A stretch of DNA of 64,000 nt from Bursaphelenchus xylophilus (taxonomy: Eukaryota; Nematoda; Chromadorea; Rhabditida; Aphelenchoididae). Made by a program: the position numbers and the translations under genes. Position 1 is the first letter of the stretch; each line of letters begins with the position of its first letter. Location: NCBI GenBank assembly GCA_904066235.2, contig CAJFCV020000005.1, positions 10,163,501-10,227,500 of the forward strand, given 5' to 3'. A model generated the notes under the pieces. That model did not search any database. It saw only the letters and a list, made by a program, of their open reading frames with translations, and was not told the origin of the DNA. Shown here in pieces: positions 63,704-64,000 of the stretch.

Positions 63704-64000
63704 CATGCTGTCGCTTGGACAGCAAAACAAGATATAACGCAAAGCATTCATATTTCCGAGCACCCGCAATAAGACATGCCATAACAACATTAAAAATGCA
63801 AAATGTAATTCATTTTCTACTAATAACTTTGTAGCTTAAGTGAGCCTATTTTCGGGAACGCGGGCGGTGTTTTGGCCTCTCGTTTTGAACAATTTTTATA
63901 GGGTAAATACAATTAGTTGTAATGAAAATTAGGTCAACAACAAGTGGTCGGAAAATGCAATTTACTCAGAATTGGCAGGTCTCTTTCCGGGGAAAATTTG
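63704..64000. other. right edge, no gene seen
   Basis: AT-rich. A minus-strand CTATAAAA near 63893-63900 could be a promoter element for the chemoreceptor. Confidence 0.3.

Overview
The window looks like nematode nuclear DNA. The genes have many exons joined by GTAAGT-type donors and TTTTAG/TTTCAG acceptors. Several same-strand genes are closely spaced, with an acceptor directly in front of the ATG (trans-splicing-like). One gene is a nematode-type 7TM chemoreceptor. Between the genes lies AT-rich DNA packed with short inverted-repeat transposons. I cannot name the species. Exon chains were built by hand, checking that reading phase carries across every splice.

Layout. 0.7-3.1 kb: minus-strand class A GPCR whose 3' end is off the window. 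3.1-18.8 kb: mostly repeats, with a few weak 7TM-like fragments. 18.9-19.1 kb: small single-exon gene. 19.7-29.6 kb: plus-strand ectonucleotide pyrophosphatase/phosphodiesterase (ENPP, 900 aa) with several possible first exons. 30.2-36.6 kb: minus-strand cyclin L followed by a Myb/SANT gene, arranged like an operon and convergent with ENPP. 37.3-44.7 kb: two related C2H2 zinc-finger genes on the minus strand, with two uncertain small genes between them inside a 2.5 kb inverted-repeat bracket. 44.7-54.2 kb: no confident gene, but a run of GC-rich islands upstream of the larger zinc-finger gene. 54.2-55.6 kb: minus-strand mitochondrial dicarboxylate carrier. 57.2-60.1 kb: two divergently transcribed paralogous genes for short secreted, probably amidated peptides. 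61.1-63.5 kb: minus-strand Srd-like chemoreceptor.

Main observations. (1) The tail of the Myb/SANT gene (four repeats of about 60 codons, the last intron, the last exon and the 3'UTR) aligns with the RS tail, last intron, last exon and 3'UTR of the neighbouring cyclin L gene. This suggests a captured and amplified gene end inside one transcription unit. (2) The peptide-gene pair shares identical exon lengths, intron phase, KR cleavage site and PGK amidation ending, and may be an undescribed neuropeptide family. (3) Two insertions of one small element sit at the exact centre of larger mirror-image palindromes of unrelated flanking DNA.

Repeat families: a TA-flanked inverted-repeat family starting TCAGTCTGTCGGGAAAATAA (about 25 copies); arrays of the palindrome GCACTGTGC; a roughly 450 bp family with the core GCGACGCTCAGATTTTC; a hAT-like element with an 8 bp target duplication; and several long foldbacks.
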